Assembly: GCF_030445035.2 (NCBI RefSeq)
Contig: NC_080673.1
Location: 203,256,726 to 203,320,725 of the forward strand
Source of the DNA: Dasypus novemcinctus
Taxonomy: Eukaryota > Chordata > Mammalia > Cingulata > Dasypodidae
DNA length: 64,000 bases
Reading direction: 5' to 3'
Part shown: one piece after another, positions 11,928 through 23,120 of the stretch
Layout of the letters: every line of letters starts with the position of its first letter
How positions within the stretch are numbered: the stretch's first letter is position 1
Made by a program: the position numbers and the translations under genes
The notes under the pieces: model-generated
Told to the model about the DNA's origin: nothing
What the model saw: the letters and a program-made list of their open reading frames with translations, nothing else
The model's database searches: none

Positions 11928-13952
11928 GTAAGTGGACTGTCCTCCTTACTATTGACTTAATAAGCAGCCACCACCTCCTTTGGCACTCTGGCAGAAACCT
12001 GGGTCCTCTAGCTCGCACTCTTCTCCCTTGCCTCCCAGGAACCACCAGCTCTGTGAATTTAAACCTTCTCATGTCTGGCCCTTCAGTGTGGGTCCACATC
12101 GTAACACAACCTCAACCATTTACTGCAAAAGTGTCTGAATAATCTCCCTCCCTGCCACAGTCTCTCTCTCCAGCCTTTCCTGCCCACCACTACCAGAGGG
12201 ACATTGTAAATGTAGGTCTGACCCTCAGCACCGCCTGAAAGCCTGTGCACAGGTGGGTGCCTTTCTGTCTCTCAGAGTTTGCCACAGGGAGCCCTGCCAG
12301 GGGGCTTTATCCTGCCTGTCCAGGCCTCTGAGGAACTGACCGACCGTTCTCGGAGCCTCTGTGCCCCTTGAGTAGGGTGCCCCTGGTAGCAGCCTTAAGA
12401 GTGGACTGCCTTTGGTTTCTGCATGTCTGTCTCCTCACAAGACCACGAGCCCCTGACAGCAGGTACAGGTCCTATACCTGGTCTGGTCAAGTCCCAGCCT
12501 TCCCCAGTGAAGCAGACAGCATTCTGTCAGGCTTGATGAATGAAAGAGTGGGTGACTCCAAGCAAACATCCCACTGTTGATTGTCAGTGTCAGCTCAAGT
12601 CCTGGAAGCATTTTCTTCCAACACTCCGTTATCGGCAGCTATATCCTCCTGTCCTAGGCCTGGCAGACCTAACATGTATGTCAGCAGCGTGTGTGCTTCC
12701 TCCCCCACCTCTTCCCCACCTCCCAGTTCAGGCTCCAAACCTAGAAACCATTCTTCATTGCTCTCTTCCTCTGGCCTCACACGCCCAGTCTTGTCAGCCA
12801 GCCTGACAACTCCACCTCTCAGCCATTTCACATCCCCCACTCTCACCATCTCCATCGCTACCACTGAGCTCAAACCACTGTCACCTCGCCCGGACAGCTG
12901 CCATGGCCTTTGAATGGGTCTTCCTGCTTCCACTTCTTATCCCTTTCCAATCTTCTCTCCACAAAGCAAGACAGAATGCCTTTACAAGTATGACCTCATT
13001 TAATCCTTACAACAGCCCTTTGAGGTAGGTACTGTGATCACCCCTATTTCACAGAATAGAAAACCGAGGCACACAAAAATGAAGAGCCGTGTGTGGGAGG
13101 TCATGCAGGCACACACCATGCGCAGAGCCGAGCTGTGGGCCTCAGCAGGCCCACTCTGGGACCTTTTTGCCACTGCCCTGGACAGTCCACAGCCCCTGAG
13201 GCCCTATGTATGCCCCCTACTGCCCTCATGTCCCTGCACTCTCCCCTCAGTACAGCCACCTCTCTGTGCTCTTGCCTCGGGGGGTCTCATCCAGGGCTGG
13301 TGCTCCCATTAGGAAACAGGGAGGAGGGCATGGCTAGTCCCTGTGACCAGGACGGTCCACCATGTGCATAAACAGTGTCCTGGGGCCAGAGGGGCTAACT
13401 ACCCTAGTCGGGGAGACAGTCCCACACAACAGAGTTGTCCCTAAAAAGTGCCAGCTACCCACTTCAGCAGCACCACCCCAAGGCCCCTTGCTCCTGAGCC
13501 TTCGGGGCTCGGCTGAGGATGCTGCCTTCCCTGCCCTCCATCTGAAGCACCCCCCACCGTCTGTCGTAACACCAGGTTCGTTGCCGCCATCTTCAGTTTT
13601 GCTCGTGGTTTACTTGTTTGTCCTCTCTGTTGGAATGTGAGTCCCCCAAGAGGGCACGAGGTCTGGCTCACTGTTCAGTTCCCTGGAGCCAGCAGAGTGC
13701 CTGACCTCTAGGGGGACTCAAAATCTTGTTGAAAATGAAAGAATTCTCTTTATCCTACCCTAACATCCAGCTCTTTTCCCCAAGTGATAGAACATATAGA
13801 ATTAGGATTTGGGTCCTTCATTTTTTAACTCTCCACAGGAAAACGATTTGTTAATCTCTGTATATAAACAATATCTCACATGCCCATTTGGAAGAAGAAG
13901 AAAAAAGACCGCGTGTTTTTTGATCTATTAAAACTTGTTCCTTTAATCTTAG
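11928..13952. other. KIAA0232 last intron
   Basis: No exon was found. The interval is rich in old L2 and MIR-like material. A MIR-like minus relic lies at about 12975-13110 ('cacccctatttcacagaat'). An L2 3' end on the plus strand is near 13610-13740 ('gaatgtgagtcccccaag'). Open frames at 12540-12933 and 13034-13671 occupy these relics and are not supported as genes. Confidence 0.55.
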
Positions 13953-14132
13953 GTGTCTTCTGTTTATGAAGCAAGGTGTACAGGAGACAGAAATTCGGGA
14001 GCAAAGTCCAATGGCTTCCGCAGAAAGATGTGCTCCAGCGCCAGCTCCGGCTCAGAAGACTCAGGCTCAGAGGGTGGGGGTGAGTGGGCGGACCCCAGCG
14101 AGGAGGAGCTCTTTTCTCGAACTCATCTTTGA
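13953..14132 (+). CDS. KIAA0232: KIAA0232 terminal coding exon with stop codon
   Basis: The acceptor 'tttaatcttag' is followed in phase 0 by 59 codons and TGA at 14130-14132. The peptide begins VSSVYEARCTGDRNSGAKSN, passes through a Ser/Glu/Gly-rich stretch (SSASSGSEDSGSEGGGEW, residues 28-45 of the exon) and ends EEELFSRTHL. The acidic serine run has several S-x-x-E patterns that could be casein-kinase-2 sites; this is inference. I recognise the C-terminus as that of KIAA0232, a protein with no established biochemical role. The next gene downstream on the same strand is TBC1D14, as I recall for human chromosome 4p16.1. With the two exons upstream it gives 128 uninterrupted C-terminal residues. 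Confidence 0.86.
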   Translation: MSSVYEARCTGDRNSGAKSNGFRRKMCSSASSGSEDSGSEGGGEWADPSEEELFSRTHL

Positions 14133-15381
14133 ACCTGCAGAGTAGTGCGTTTCAAATGATTTGTGATGGAAAATTACCCTTTGGTGAGGCCTGTTAATCT
14201 TCAACAACAACTTAGGTTTCTTCTTCAATTAACTGACTCAGATCAGTAATTCTCTTTCTCTTGCTTATTTTAGAGTTGAGGGACAGCTATCCTGTTGAAG
14301 TTTTGGGTTTTTTTGTTTGTTTGTTTTGTTTTGGGTTTTTTTCCCCCAAGCTGTTAAATTCTTGGCTATTTGAAATAGACTAGATTGTGTTGTCAAATCG
14401 AGAATGGGTGTGCATGTGCTTGTCTTAGAAGTACCACTGCCTTTTGCATCTTAACTGCAGTCATATTCACTCTTACCTTATTAGCATTGCAGTGTCAACA
14501 ACCACTTCTGCTACTCAGAGACTTTAGCTTTGGAACATTTAGGCTTTGTTCACCAAGAACTGGGATATAAACACTTACCCTGCAGTGGATCAGTGCCTCC
14601 CCAAAGGCAAGAGGGAAGCGTGGGTGATTTGTCCACAGCCTTCATTCAGTAAATCTCATGTGCATTTCAAGTAGAAACCACAAAGGTGTGCTTTTAGAGG
14701 CTTACAAAAGACTGTTTTCTCTCTTAGGATTTTCCCACTTTAGTATCGTAGAAGATACTAAGGCTTGTGACTTTCTTGCTAGCTGAAAAAGCCAAGGATT
14801 TGGGGTGTAAGGTGGTCTAATGAGGCACAGTGGGGTAAGAGTACCCTCCATCTGTTCTCATACTGGGAATCATATTTACCCCAAAAACCCCATTTGGCGT
14901 TGTTTGTGGTGATTCTTACAGCATATAGTGAGGACCTGAGTTGCAAATTATTTTCTGGAGATCTACATTGAGTCAAAACCCCCAAACATCAAAATCATAA
15001 ATGTTTGCCTTGCACTAAAGGTCAGCTCATCACCCCAAAGAAATTTTTGGCTGCTGCAGCTAGCAGCTCTTGTGGCTGTACTTTAGTGTCGCTTCTATCT
15101 CACTTTGTGTTGGTGAGAATGTTCTGGGCAAGTTCAGCATGTGGGGGGGTGGGCACAGTCACTGTTTTCCCAGCTGCCTGTGCTGTCGCTGTGCTGGCGG
15201 TGACTGCCCAGTTCTTGCCTTCCAGCTGGACCGCCAGTGCACTGTGGGAGGCGGGCCGCGCGTGACGACTGCCTCCTGGAGCGTTTGCCACACTATGCCA
15301 TAAGTTGACGCGAGGAGGAGCAATATTTGCAAAACCTAAACATTTTAGATTGCTTTTCTTTTTTAGCCAACTCATTTTTAA

Positions 15382-15387
15382 AATAAA
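15382..15387 (+). terminator. AATAAA, internal candidate poly(A) signal
   Basis: The hexamer sits in an A-rich run. Because the following DNA is 'aaaacaaaaacaaaagc' and not GT-rich, it is a weak candidate for an early KIAA0232 end. Confidence 0.25.
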
Positions 15388-15504
15388 AACAAAAACAAAA
15401 GCAAAAAACCCTAATCTGTGGGATTAATGTAGCATGTCTGTAACATCAGAAAGCACAGAGAAGTCTGATGAACTTGACAGCGTCACCACTAAATTTTGGC
15501 AGGC

Positions 15505-15510
15505 AATAAA
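15505..15510 (+). terminator. AATAAA, internal candidate poly(A) signal
   Basis: The hexamer lies in 'caggcaataaacataatc'. T/G-rich sequence follows about 40 bases later ('gctttgagcgtttgggtttt'), a reasonable downstream element for a shorter KIAA0232 3' UTR of about 1.4 kb. Confidence 0.35.
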
Positions 15511-15956
15511 CATAATCAGTTGCTGAGCTGGCTTAGAAATACATGGTTTGCTTTGAGCGTTTGGGTTTTGTTGCCTTTTTCTTAACTGAGAACAGAAAAA
15601 CCATCAAAGGCTGTGGAGTCACTCAGGTGCTGGATGTCCTGACAGTAAGGGCCGCCTGGGTTTCCTCTCCCCCCTGGGAGGGTCTGTTTTTATACAGCAC
15701 ATTTTGACACTTTAAAGTGGGTTTGTGTGTGTGTGCGCGCGTGTGTGTAAGGTTTTGTGTTACTGTTATTTATTTACAGACTTCAGATAAGTTTTTATGT
15801 ATTTTCCTTTCTTCCAGAGCTTCCTAAAAAATTGATTAGCATCTGCACTGAAATATAATTTAACAGCAAAGGCAAAAAAGAATTGGGAGTTGTAAATTCC
15901 TGAAATCACTGCAGCGGCGATTATCCTAGAAATCGTTGTTTATGTAGCAGAGACCA

Positions 15957-15962
15957 AATAAA
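15957..15962 (+). terminator. AATAAA, internal candidate poly(A) signal
   Basis: The hexamer is in 'gaccaaataaatatattt'. A modest T-rich stretch follows. It could define an intermediate 3' UTR form. Confidence 0.3.
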
Positions 15963-16415
15963 TATATTTCAGACACAACCTTTAGCTCAGTTGATTTGGG
16001 ACAGCTGCTTTTTATCCAGAAAGGGCTCCAGGTGGCACAGGTACAGACCCTCTTGCACTCAACGGGAAGGTGCTGCACCTGCCATGGAGTTGGGGGTGGC
16101 TGGCAAGGGAATGAGCAGATTATGTGTTTCTTTGTTTTCATAGTTAAGCGGCTGAAGCTCAGCAGCTTTCGGCCACAGAGTTGAAGTGTGGTTTTTAGTT
16201 TTGTGAATGACTGATCCCAAAGGAAAAGCATTAAAAAAAAAAAGTTGGCAAAACGCTGAGACGCACTGTGGTATGAAGCGCATTGCATATCCATAGCACT
16301 GAAGTATCCGTTTTCCATTCCTGGGCTGAGATTTTTTTCCCCGTGGTTGTATTGTTCTGATTTCACGTACACCAGAGTAACTGATTTTTTTTGTTTTCTT
16401 GTGGAGTTAACACGA

Positions 16416-16421
16416 AATAAA
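16416..16421 (+). terminator. KIAA0232: AATAAA, best candidate KIAA0232 poly(A) signal
   Basis: The hexamer is followed after about 14 bases by 'gtcttttgtttttattt', a strong U/GU-rich downstream element. It is also the last good signal before intergenic repeats begin, so cleavage near 16435-16445 is inferred. Confidence 0.55.
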
Positions 16422-16749
16422 AATTTTCGAAAAGTCTTTTGTTTTTATTTATCATAGCAAAGCATTCTTTTATAAAGAACCACAGCCTCCTCTTAATTGT
16501 GTGCTTCAGCAGAAGATATACGGTACTCTGGTCACATTTTTCCAAATGAAAATTATTTAACTCTTCTTACAGGCATCGCTGCAAATGCTGGGGTGCTGCT
16601 CTGCTGGCAAAGAAAGTGGTTGGGTTGCACACGCATGCACAGGAGTCATTACCAGGCCTTGCACGGAATGGTATTTCTGTTCCCCAGTGGTGGACAAAGC
16701 TTAGTCTTTTCATTTTCTTTTGGGGAGAAAAACTGCGTTTTATTTAGAT

Positions 16750-16790
16750 AGGGAGAGAGGGAGGGAAGGAGGGAGAGAGAGAGAGATAAT
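16750..16790. repeat. Purine-rich simple repeat (GGGA/GA)n
   Basis: 'gggagagagggagggaagga' runs into a GA dinucleotide tract. It lies just beyond the proposed KIAA0232 end. Confidence 0.9.
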
Positions 16791-17503
16791 GTGTTAAATT
16801 GGTAGGTGTTCATTGTGAAAAAGAAATCAGTGTATATTTTTTAAGTGTAAAAGAAGGAACACTCATCTGTAGTTCCAGCACCCTAAGGCAATAACTGCTT
16901 ATATTTGTGCAAACACTTTTCCAGACACCTCTGCATATATGAGCTCAGAGAAAACAGAAAAGTTTATATTAAGCGATTGCGCTGTAACTGCTTCTCTGTA
17001 ACTTCAGAAATAAGTTGTTAGCCAGACTTCTTTTCACGTCAGTCATTGGAGAGCTATGTCATTGTTTCATGGCCTTGTTATCCCATTTTGTGCAGATTTA
17101 ACAGGCCGCATGTTGATGGGCATTTAGAATGTTCCTTCCTTACGCCTGTTGCCCATGGAGATTTATGTGGACCCCTGTAAATGCTTATCTCCTTGTTCTG
17201 GCGTGGTAGCTCCTGTGGGGAGATTTGGTCTTGGGAAGAGCTTGCTTCTGCGTATCAAAACAGTGCCGGTGGCAACACACAAAGCCAGATGGTTCAGGCC
17301 TACTGTTGACATTGGGTGTCCTTTCTCATTCTGGAAGTTGATCCTCAATTTTGATTGTCTGAGGCAAGTACTTCTTTCCAGGTGAGCATTTGCCTTTCAT
17401 CTGGGTATGGTGGTTTAGGGGTAGGAGAGAAGTGGGTTTTATTAAAAAAGTGTATAAATTTTACTTTATGGTTTTTTATTTTATGGTTCCTTGGGGGTGG
17501 GGT

Positions 17504-17512
17504 GTAAGCAAC
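17504..17512. repeat. Target-site duplication, left copy (L1 at 17.5 kb)
   Basis: The motif GTAAGCAAC plus TTTT occurs here and again at 18788-18800, exactly flanking the LINE-1 fragment. This is the signature of target-primed reverse transcription. Confidence 0.85.
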
Positions 17513-18787
17513 TTTTTTTTTTTTTTCATTTTTTAAAAAATATTACATTCAAAAAATATGAGGTCCCATTCAACCCCACCGCCCCCATCCCCCATTCCCC
17601 CCACAGCAACATTCTCTCCCATCATCATGACACATCCATTGCATTTGGTAAGTACATCTCTGGGCATCGCTGCACCTCATGGTCAGTGGTCCACATCATA
17701 GCCCATACTCTCTCACGTTCCATCCAATGGGCCCTGGGGGGATCTACAATGTCCCGTAATTATCCGTGAAGCACCCCCCAGGACAACTCCAAGTCCCGAA
17801 AATGCCTCCACATCTCATCTCTTCCTCCCATTCCCTGCACCCAGCAGCCACCGTGGCCACTTTTCCCACACCAATGCCACATTTTCTCTGTGGACCTTGG
17901 ATTGGTTGTGTCCATTGCACATCTATGTCAAGAGGGGGCTTAGATTCCACATGGATACTGGATGCAATCCTCCTGCTTTCAGTTGTCGGCCCTCTAGACT
18001 CCATGGTGTGGTGGTTGACCTTCTTCACCTCCATGTTAGCTGAGTGGGGTAAGTCCAATAAATCAGAATGTAGGAGTTGAAGTCTGTTGAGGTTCAGGGC
18101 CTGGCTATCATATTGTCAGTGCAGAGATTCAAATCCCCTAGGTATATCTTAAACCCCAGCACCAACTACAATTCCAGTAAAGTAGCATGAAAGTCTTGTG
18201 AAAAGAGATCCCATCTGAGTCCAGTTCCATCACGCAGAAACACCGGCTCCAAAGAAGGGCCAACTGACATGACAGTGAACCCCATCTGCCATGACCATAG
18301 AACCCGTGGGTCTCTTTATCCCTCAAAAGAACCAATACCTGGGGTTGTATCTACTTTATTTGTCTCTGAGACTCTGCTCAGGTGTGCATAAGGGCAATCC
18401 TTCTGACAACCTCCAGACTCTTTTAGAGACTCATAGCCATATAAACTCATTTCTCCTTTCCATTTCCCCCTTACATTAGGTCAAACAGCATTTTAAACTC
18501 CTGTTATTATATGTAGACAGGGATATTCTGCTGGTCCGCGTTGAACCTTTAATTCAAGGTCATTTTCTAGTTGCATCATCAGCCGGTATTTGGTAGTGAT
18601 CCCTCGGTGCCAGGGAGGCTCATCCCCGGGTGTCATGTCCCACACTGGGGGGAATGCACTGCATCTACATGCTGAGTTTGGCTTCGAGACTGGCCACATT
18701 TAAGTAACATGAAGGCTGTCAGGAGGAAACTCCCAGGCACAGTGCTGCTCTAGGCCTTGTTCTTATTTCAGGCGTATAGGCTCACAA
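17513..18787 (-). mobile_element. LINE-1 3' fragment, 5'-truncated, with TSD
   Basis: The poly(T) left end is the complement of the A tail. It is followed by 'aaaaaatatgaggtccca', 'cattgcatttggtaagtac', 'agagggggcttagattcca' and 'tggtgtggtggttgacc'. These are the same ordered blocks as the plus-strand copy at 23121-24611, read in reverse. A 13-bp duplication, GTAAGCAACTTTT, at 17504-17516 and 18788-18800 fixes the borders at about 1.27 kb. No reverse transcriptase or endonuclease frame is present, only 3' UTR-like sequence, so it is non-autonomous and dead. The good match to the plus copy suggests a relatively young xenarthran L1 subfamily. Confidence 0.88.
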
Positions 18788-21700
18788 GTAAGCAACTTTT
18801 AAAATGCCTTCTCCACCTTAGGAATATAAAAACACCCATGTTTTTCTTTAGAATGTATATACTTTCTCAGGTAGGGCTAATCTTTGAAGTCTAGGTGTTG
18901 TATATAAGGAATGAGGTTTAAGATCAGCTCGATTTTCCTCCATGTAGTTCCTGTCTGGCCAGCACCACCTTTTAAACCATCCATATCTGCTCTGACTGGA
19001 CCTGACACCTTACTTTGTACTCTTCATTTTGAACCTGGGCCCTACTGCTTGTTTGCTTTATGATCTTAGGTAAAGTTCATAGATGCCAAATGCCTAAAAC
19101 AGTGCCTCGTGTGTGTGGCACCCCCCTGCAGGCGTTAGCTCTCATCTTTGTGGCCAGTTGTGGGTGTCGTCCCAAGGCCAGTGCACTTCAGCAGCTGACT
19201 TGGGAGCACTTTGGGCCAAGTCTCCGTCCTCCTGGTGGGGCCTAGCTGAGCACTGCGCTCAGAGATACGGGGGCAGGCTCCCTGCCTTTCGGGGGGCTCC
19301 TGAGGCTGCCACCCCTTGGGTGGCAGGAGGGGAGGCCAAGGCCTGTGTGGGCATGCTGTCGTCCCCTCCTCTCCTGTCCGTGTGCCTTGTTTCTGGGATG
19401 TGCCTGCTGGCCATAATGGCCATCGCCTCCGCCCTTTGCTGTGGTGCTTCCCACGTGCTCTTCTTGCTGGAGCAGTTGCTATGTAGGCTCTCAGAGGGTT
19501 GCTCTGTGCAGTTGGCAAGTCTCCTAGAAACAGCCCTTGAGCCTGTGACTGTCCCCAGCAATTCTGACATCACAATGAAGTGTTTTTAGAACAGTCAAAG
19601 CCACTGCTGTTGTCCTCAATGCTGCTGCTGCTGCTGCAGGTGCCACCCTGGCAGGACCTGGGCACAGGCTGTGATGGCTGTGGCCAGGCCAAGGGCTTCT
19701 GTGTCTACCCGGCCCAGCGCCTGCTTCCTCTTAAAAGCAGTGGGCAATGGCAGCGTGGCAGGCACTGTCGATAGCAGCCCACAACGAGCCTGGCTTAATG
19801 GGCACTTTGAGGGAAACCTGCCTCAGTTTACCACGACATTTGAACGCTGTCACAGATGCTGTACCATCTGTGCTGGTAATCTCAGTGCAGCTGACACCTG
19901 GGGCGCACCGTGCATGCTAAGCCCTGCACAGGCATTCATGAATAGCCCTGTGACACAGGTACAGAGGTCCCGTTTTATAGACGAGGACTTCAGGCACAGC
20001 GAGGAGGCAGGCATCTGCCCGGGGTTGCACCTGCTGAGTAGCAGAGCTAGGTTTGGAACGAGACCTTGGGGCTCCAGAGTGGATTTGACACTCGTGAGGC
20101 CTCCTGGCTTACCAAAACCTCACTAGTGTAAGGCTACGCCTCTGCCAAGCCTTCTTTTTCTTCTTTTTGCCCACACGAGTTAGCATTTCCTGCGTCATTT
20201 GCAGACGTGATTTATGTGGTTGAGACTGCAGCCAAGGCCGGAGTTGAGTCCTGGCCTGTCACTCGCTGGCAATGTGATTTCAGGGGAGTCGTGTCACCTC
20301 ACGTCTCGGTGTCCTCGTGTGCAGGGGGCTCCTGCGAGGGCCTCTCCCAGGGCTTGGCCGTAGAGGTGAGGAGGTACAAGGATACCAAGTCAGCAGGACA
20401 CAGCCCTGTGCTGGGCCGAGGGGAGACCCCGTGCCCTACAGCGTGCTGCTCACCAGGATGGACGCCCCCGCCTGGACATGCCGAGAAAGAAGGGCCCCGC
20501 CTGCCTGCGTCCAGTGACTTGGAGGACGATCACCTCCACTCCCGTCGGCCCCTCGCTTCCTTCCATCCCACCCTTTGCCTGGTCACAGAAGGCCCTTGAA
20601 GGGTGTCCCCGTAGGGTCAGGACCTCGGCTTCCTCCGCTCAGCCCAGCCAATGCTGGCTGGGGACTGGTCACCACCATGTGGCTGTGTGGTCACACCCAC
20701 CCTGTTTCCAGACTGAGGAAACAGCCCACTTCCAGAGGGAAAGGGCCAGGGCAGCCACAGAGCCCAGTGTGTCCCAGGCAGGCGGGCAGAGGAGGCCCTG
20801 GCAGCGGGGTCCTCGGCTCCCACCCTGCCCCTGTCGCCCAGCCGCCTGGCCCCTCCGCCTCCTTGGGCTCCTGTGGGCCCTGCTCCGCCTCCAGAGTTCC
20901 TTTGCTTACACGAGCTGCAGCCCTGGTTTGGGCCCACCCTGACTCACTAGCCCCATCGAGCTGGGTTCTTCCAAGATCGCAGGCACAGTGTGCACGCCCT
21001 GTTTGCCACCTGCTGGAAGGGCGCTGTGGGCTCGAACATGTGTGGGGTCCACGAGCCACCCCAGCACCCTCTGAGAGGGCGGGATAGGACGAGTTACCCT
21101 GCCCCACCCCCAGCCGGGGAATGGGGCAAGTGCCACCACCCTCCCAGGCTACGACACAGGCCCAGCTGTTTCCACATGACGTGGCATGGGAACGTCCTCC
21201 CTGTGCCCTCCCCACCACAGCAGGGACCGACCGTTCTGCTGCCCTGCACCCCAGTGGGAAAGGGGGCCTGGGAGCCTTGGGGTGTGCCAAGGGGACAGGC
21301 TCATAACGCCCCGCTCCCACCCCACGCACTTCTAGGTTGCAGCGGGCAGCCATTCTGGCCCGTCGCCACCGTCACTACATCACCACAGCCCCAGGCCAGG
21401 GCCCCAGCAGCCCCCACACACTCAAGAGCAGGCATCTCCTCTGGCCAGGACGGGTGCCTTCAGGCGGGGGAGCATCTGCACAGGCAGCGCGGCTGTTGAC
21501 TGGGGAGCCCCTGAGCAGGCCAGGGTTCCCCGACCCTCAGGACCCACACGTCTACCAGCTGGCGGGGGTGTCCCGAGGAGGGGCGGCCAGCCCGGGCCAC
21601 ACCAGGAGCCTGCTCGCTGTGCTCAGGGCACGGCCTCGAGAGGACTCTGCTAGCCTGGGCTGCCTGACGCCCGCCTCCTCGCCAAGGGCCGAGGGCCACC

Positions 21701-23120
21701 CGGTGGCGCCACACACCCTGCTTCTGGTGTCACATTCGTGCAACTGTGGCTGTACCGCAAGCCGCAGCCAAGAGCCTGTGATGACAGCGCAGCCCTCCTC
21801 CCCAGCCCAGGTGTCCACCTGCGGGGCTGGGCTTGCTCCCTGATTGAAACAGAAGAGCCTGCTGAGAGACAAGCAAGAAACCGGGGGGTCTGCCCCAAAC
21901 CAGTTCAGAGAGGGTGGGCGCTGGGGTGGTTACAGGCACAGGAGGGGGAAGGGGGAAGGACCAGCGAGGCCGGGGGTCCCGGGAGGGGTCTGCATGGTGT
22001 CTCCATCCAGTGTTATGTCCAGCTTGTCCTGGGGTTCAGCAGCCAGAACCCCACAGCTGAGAAGTGGCTGCTTTCCCAGCGACGCCCAAGGGCGTCAAAC
22101 CTTTTGTCTCTGAGAAAAGGCGCAGATGTCCCGGGCCCTGCGGTGCCCCTGGCCCCACTCTGCCTGGTCTGGCTTTGAGGCGTTTGCTTACTCCTGTGAG
22201 CGAACCTGAGAGGGTCTGGTGTATGTGCCTCAGGGAACCAAGTGCAGAGCCAACGTCCAAAATCAGATCAACAGAAAACTAGCTGAGTGTATTAAAATTT
22301 CAGAGCTGCTTAAGTGAGGAAGTTTTTAGTAAGCTGTCAGGTTCTAGCGCTCAGGCCTCACCATAGCCCTTTGACAGTGGGGGTACTACTCAGAGTGGCT
22401 GGGGTCCCCACCAAAGGGACACAAGTACTTGGCAGAGCCTGACTCGCCTACCGTGCTGCACTCCACCCCCGGCAGCTGTAAGTTCCCCTGGCTGTCCTGC
22501 TGACAGCCCCCGCTGCCCGCCCTCTCTTTCCCACAGGGTGCTTTGTGGAAATCTGAAGCGCCCTTCTGTACCCCTCACTCCCCCAGCCTCCCCTGCTTCC
22601 CGGACCCCACCACCCACCTGCTGCCCCCGCTTCCAGCCTCAGGGGTCTCCTCACAGGCGGTGCCCCCCACCCCGACAGGTGAGTGTGATGAAGCCGCAGG
22701 AGCAGCTCCGGTCTCTCGCTGGAGTGGAAGTGGAAAGCAGGTCACCATCGTCTGCGGCTGCGGTGCCATCTTGTTGGCTTTAAGCCGCTAATTAGCAGCT
22801 AAAAGGTCTCCAGGCTTGCTTTCTGCAACTCTGAGATTTGGGGGTGAGCTGCATGGGGGGTCCTGACACTTCGTGGCTGCTTCCAGTTCAAAGATGGCTG
22901 TCCCCTGACAAGGGCCAGTGGGCAGCCCCCCGAGGACCCCTGGAATGGCCCCAGACCCAGCACCCAGGGCAGTCACCTTGGAGGAGGGACCGAGGGAAGG
23001 CGTGTGCGCCCGTTGAGACAACTGGGGAGGCGCCCCCAAGCTCCAGGAATTGCCACTTCATAGGTTTTATTAGCCTGTACTGTCGGGAATGCTGTCGGTC
23101 CCACAAGAATCTCAAAGCAT

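Larger units (their letters stand above)
14133..16440 (+). other. KIAA0232: Probable KIAA0232 3' UTR
   Basis: After the TGA, about 2.3 kb is free of SINE and LINE insertions, unlike most of the window, which suits a transcribed and constrained 3' UTR. It holds T-rich tracts, AU-rich pieces such as 'tgttatttatttacag' near 15765, a GT/GC dinucleotide run near 15723-15748 and four AATAAA hexamers. Its right limit is inferred from the last strong polyadenylation signal. Open frames inside it are chance. Confidence 0.65.

Noticed and set aside
19619-19640. (CTG)n trinucleotide run
   Set aside because: Only five to six units, intergenic and not expanded.
18800-23100. Cluster of overlapping 100-220 codon frames in GC-rich DNA, possibly a gene
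   Set aside because: Frames occur in all phases on both strands, with no consistent splice pairs, no recognisable domain and a MIR relic inside. High GC explains them.
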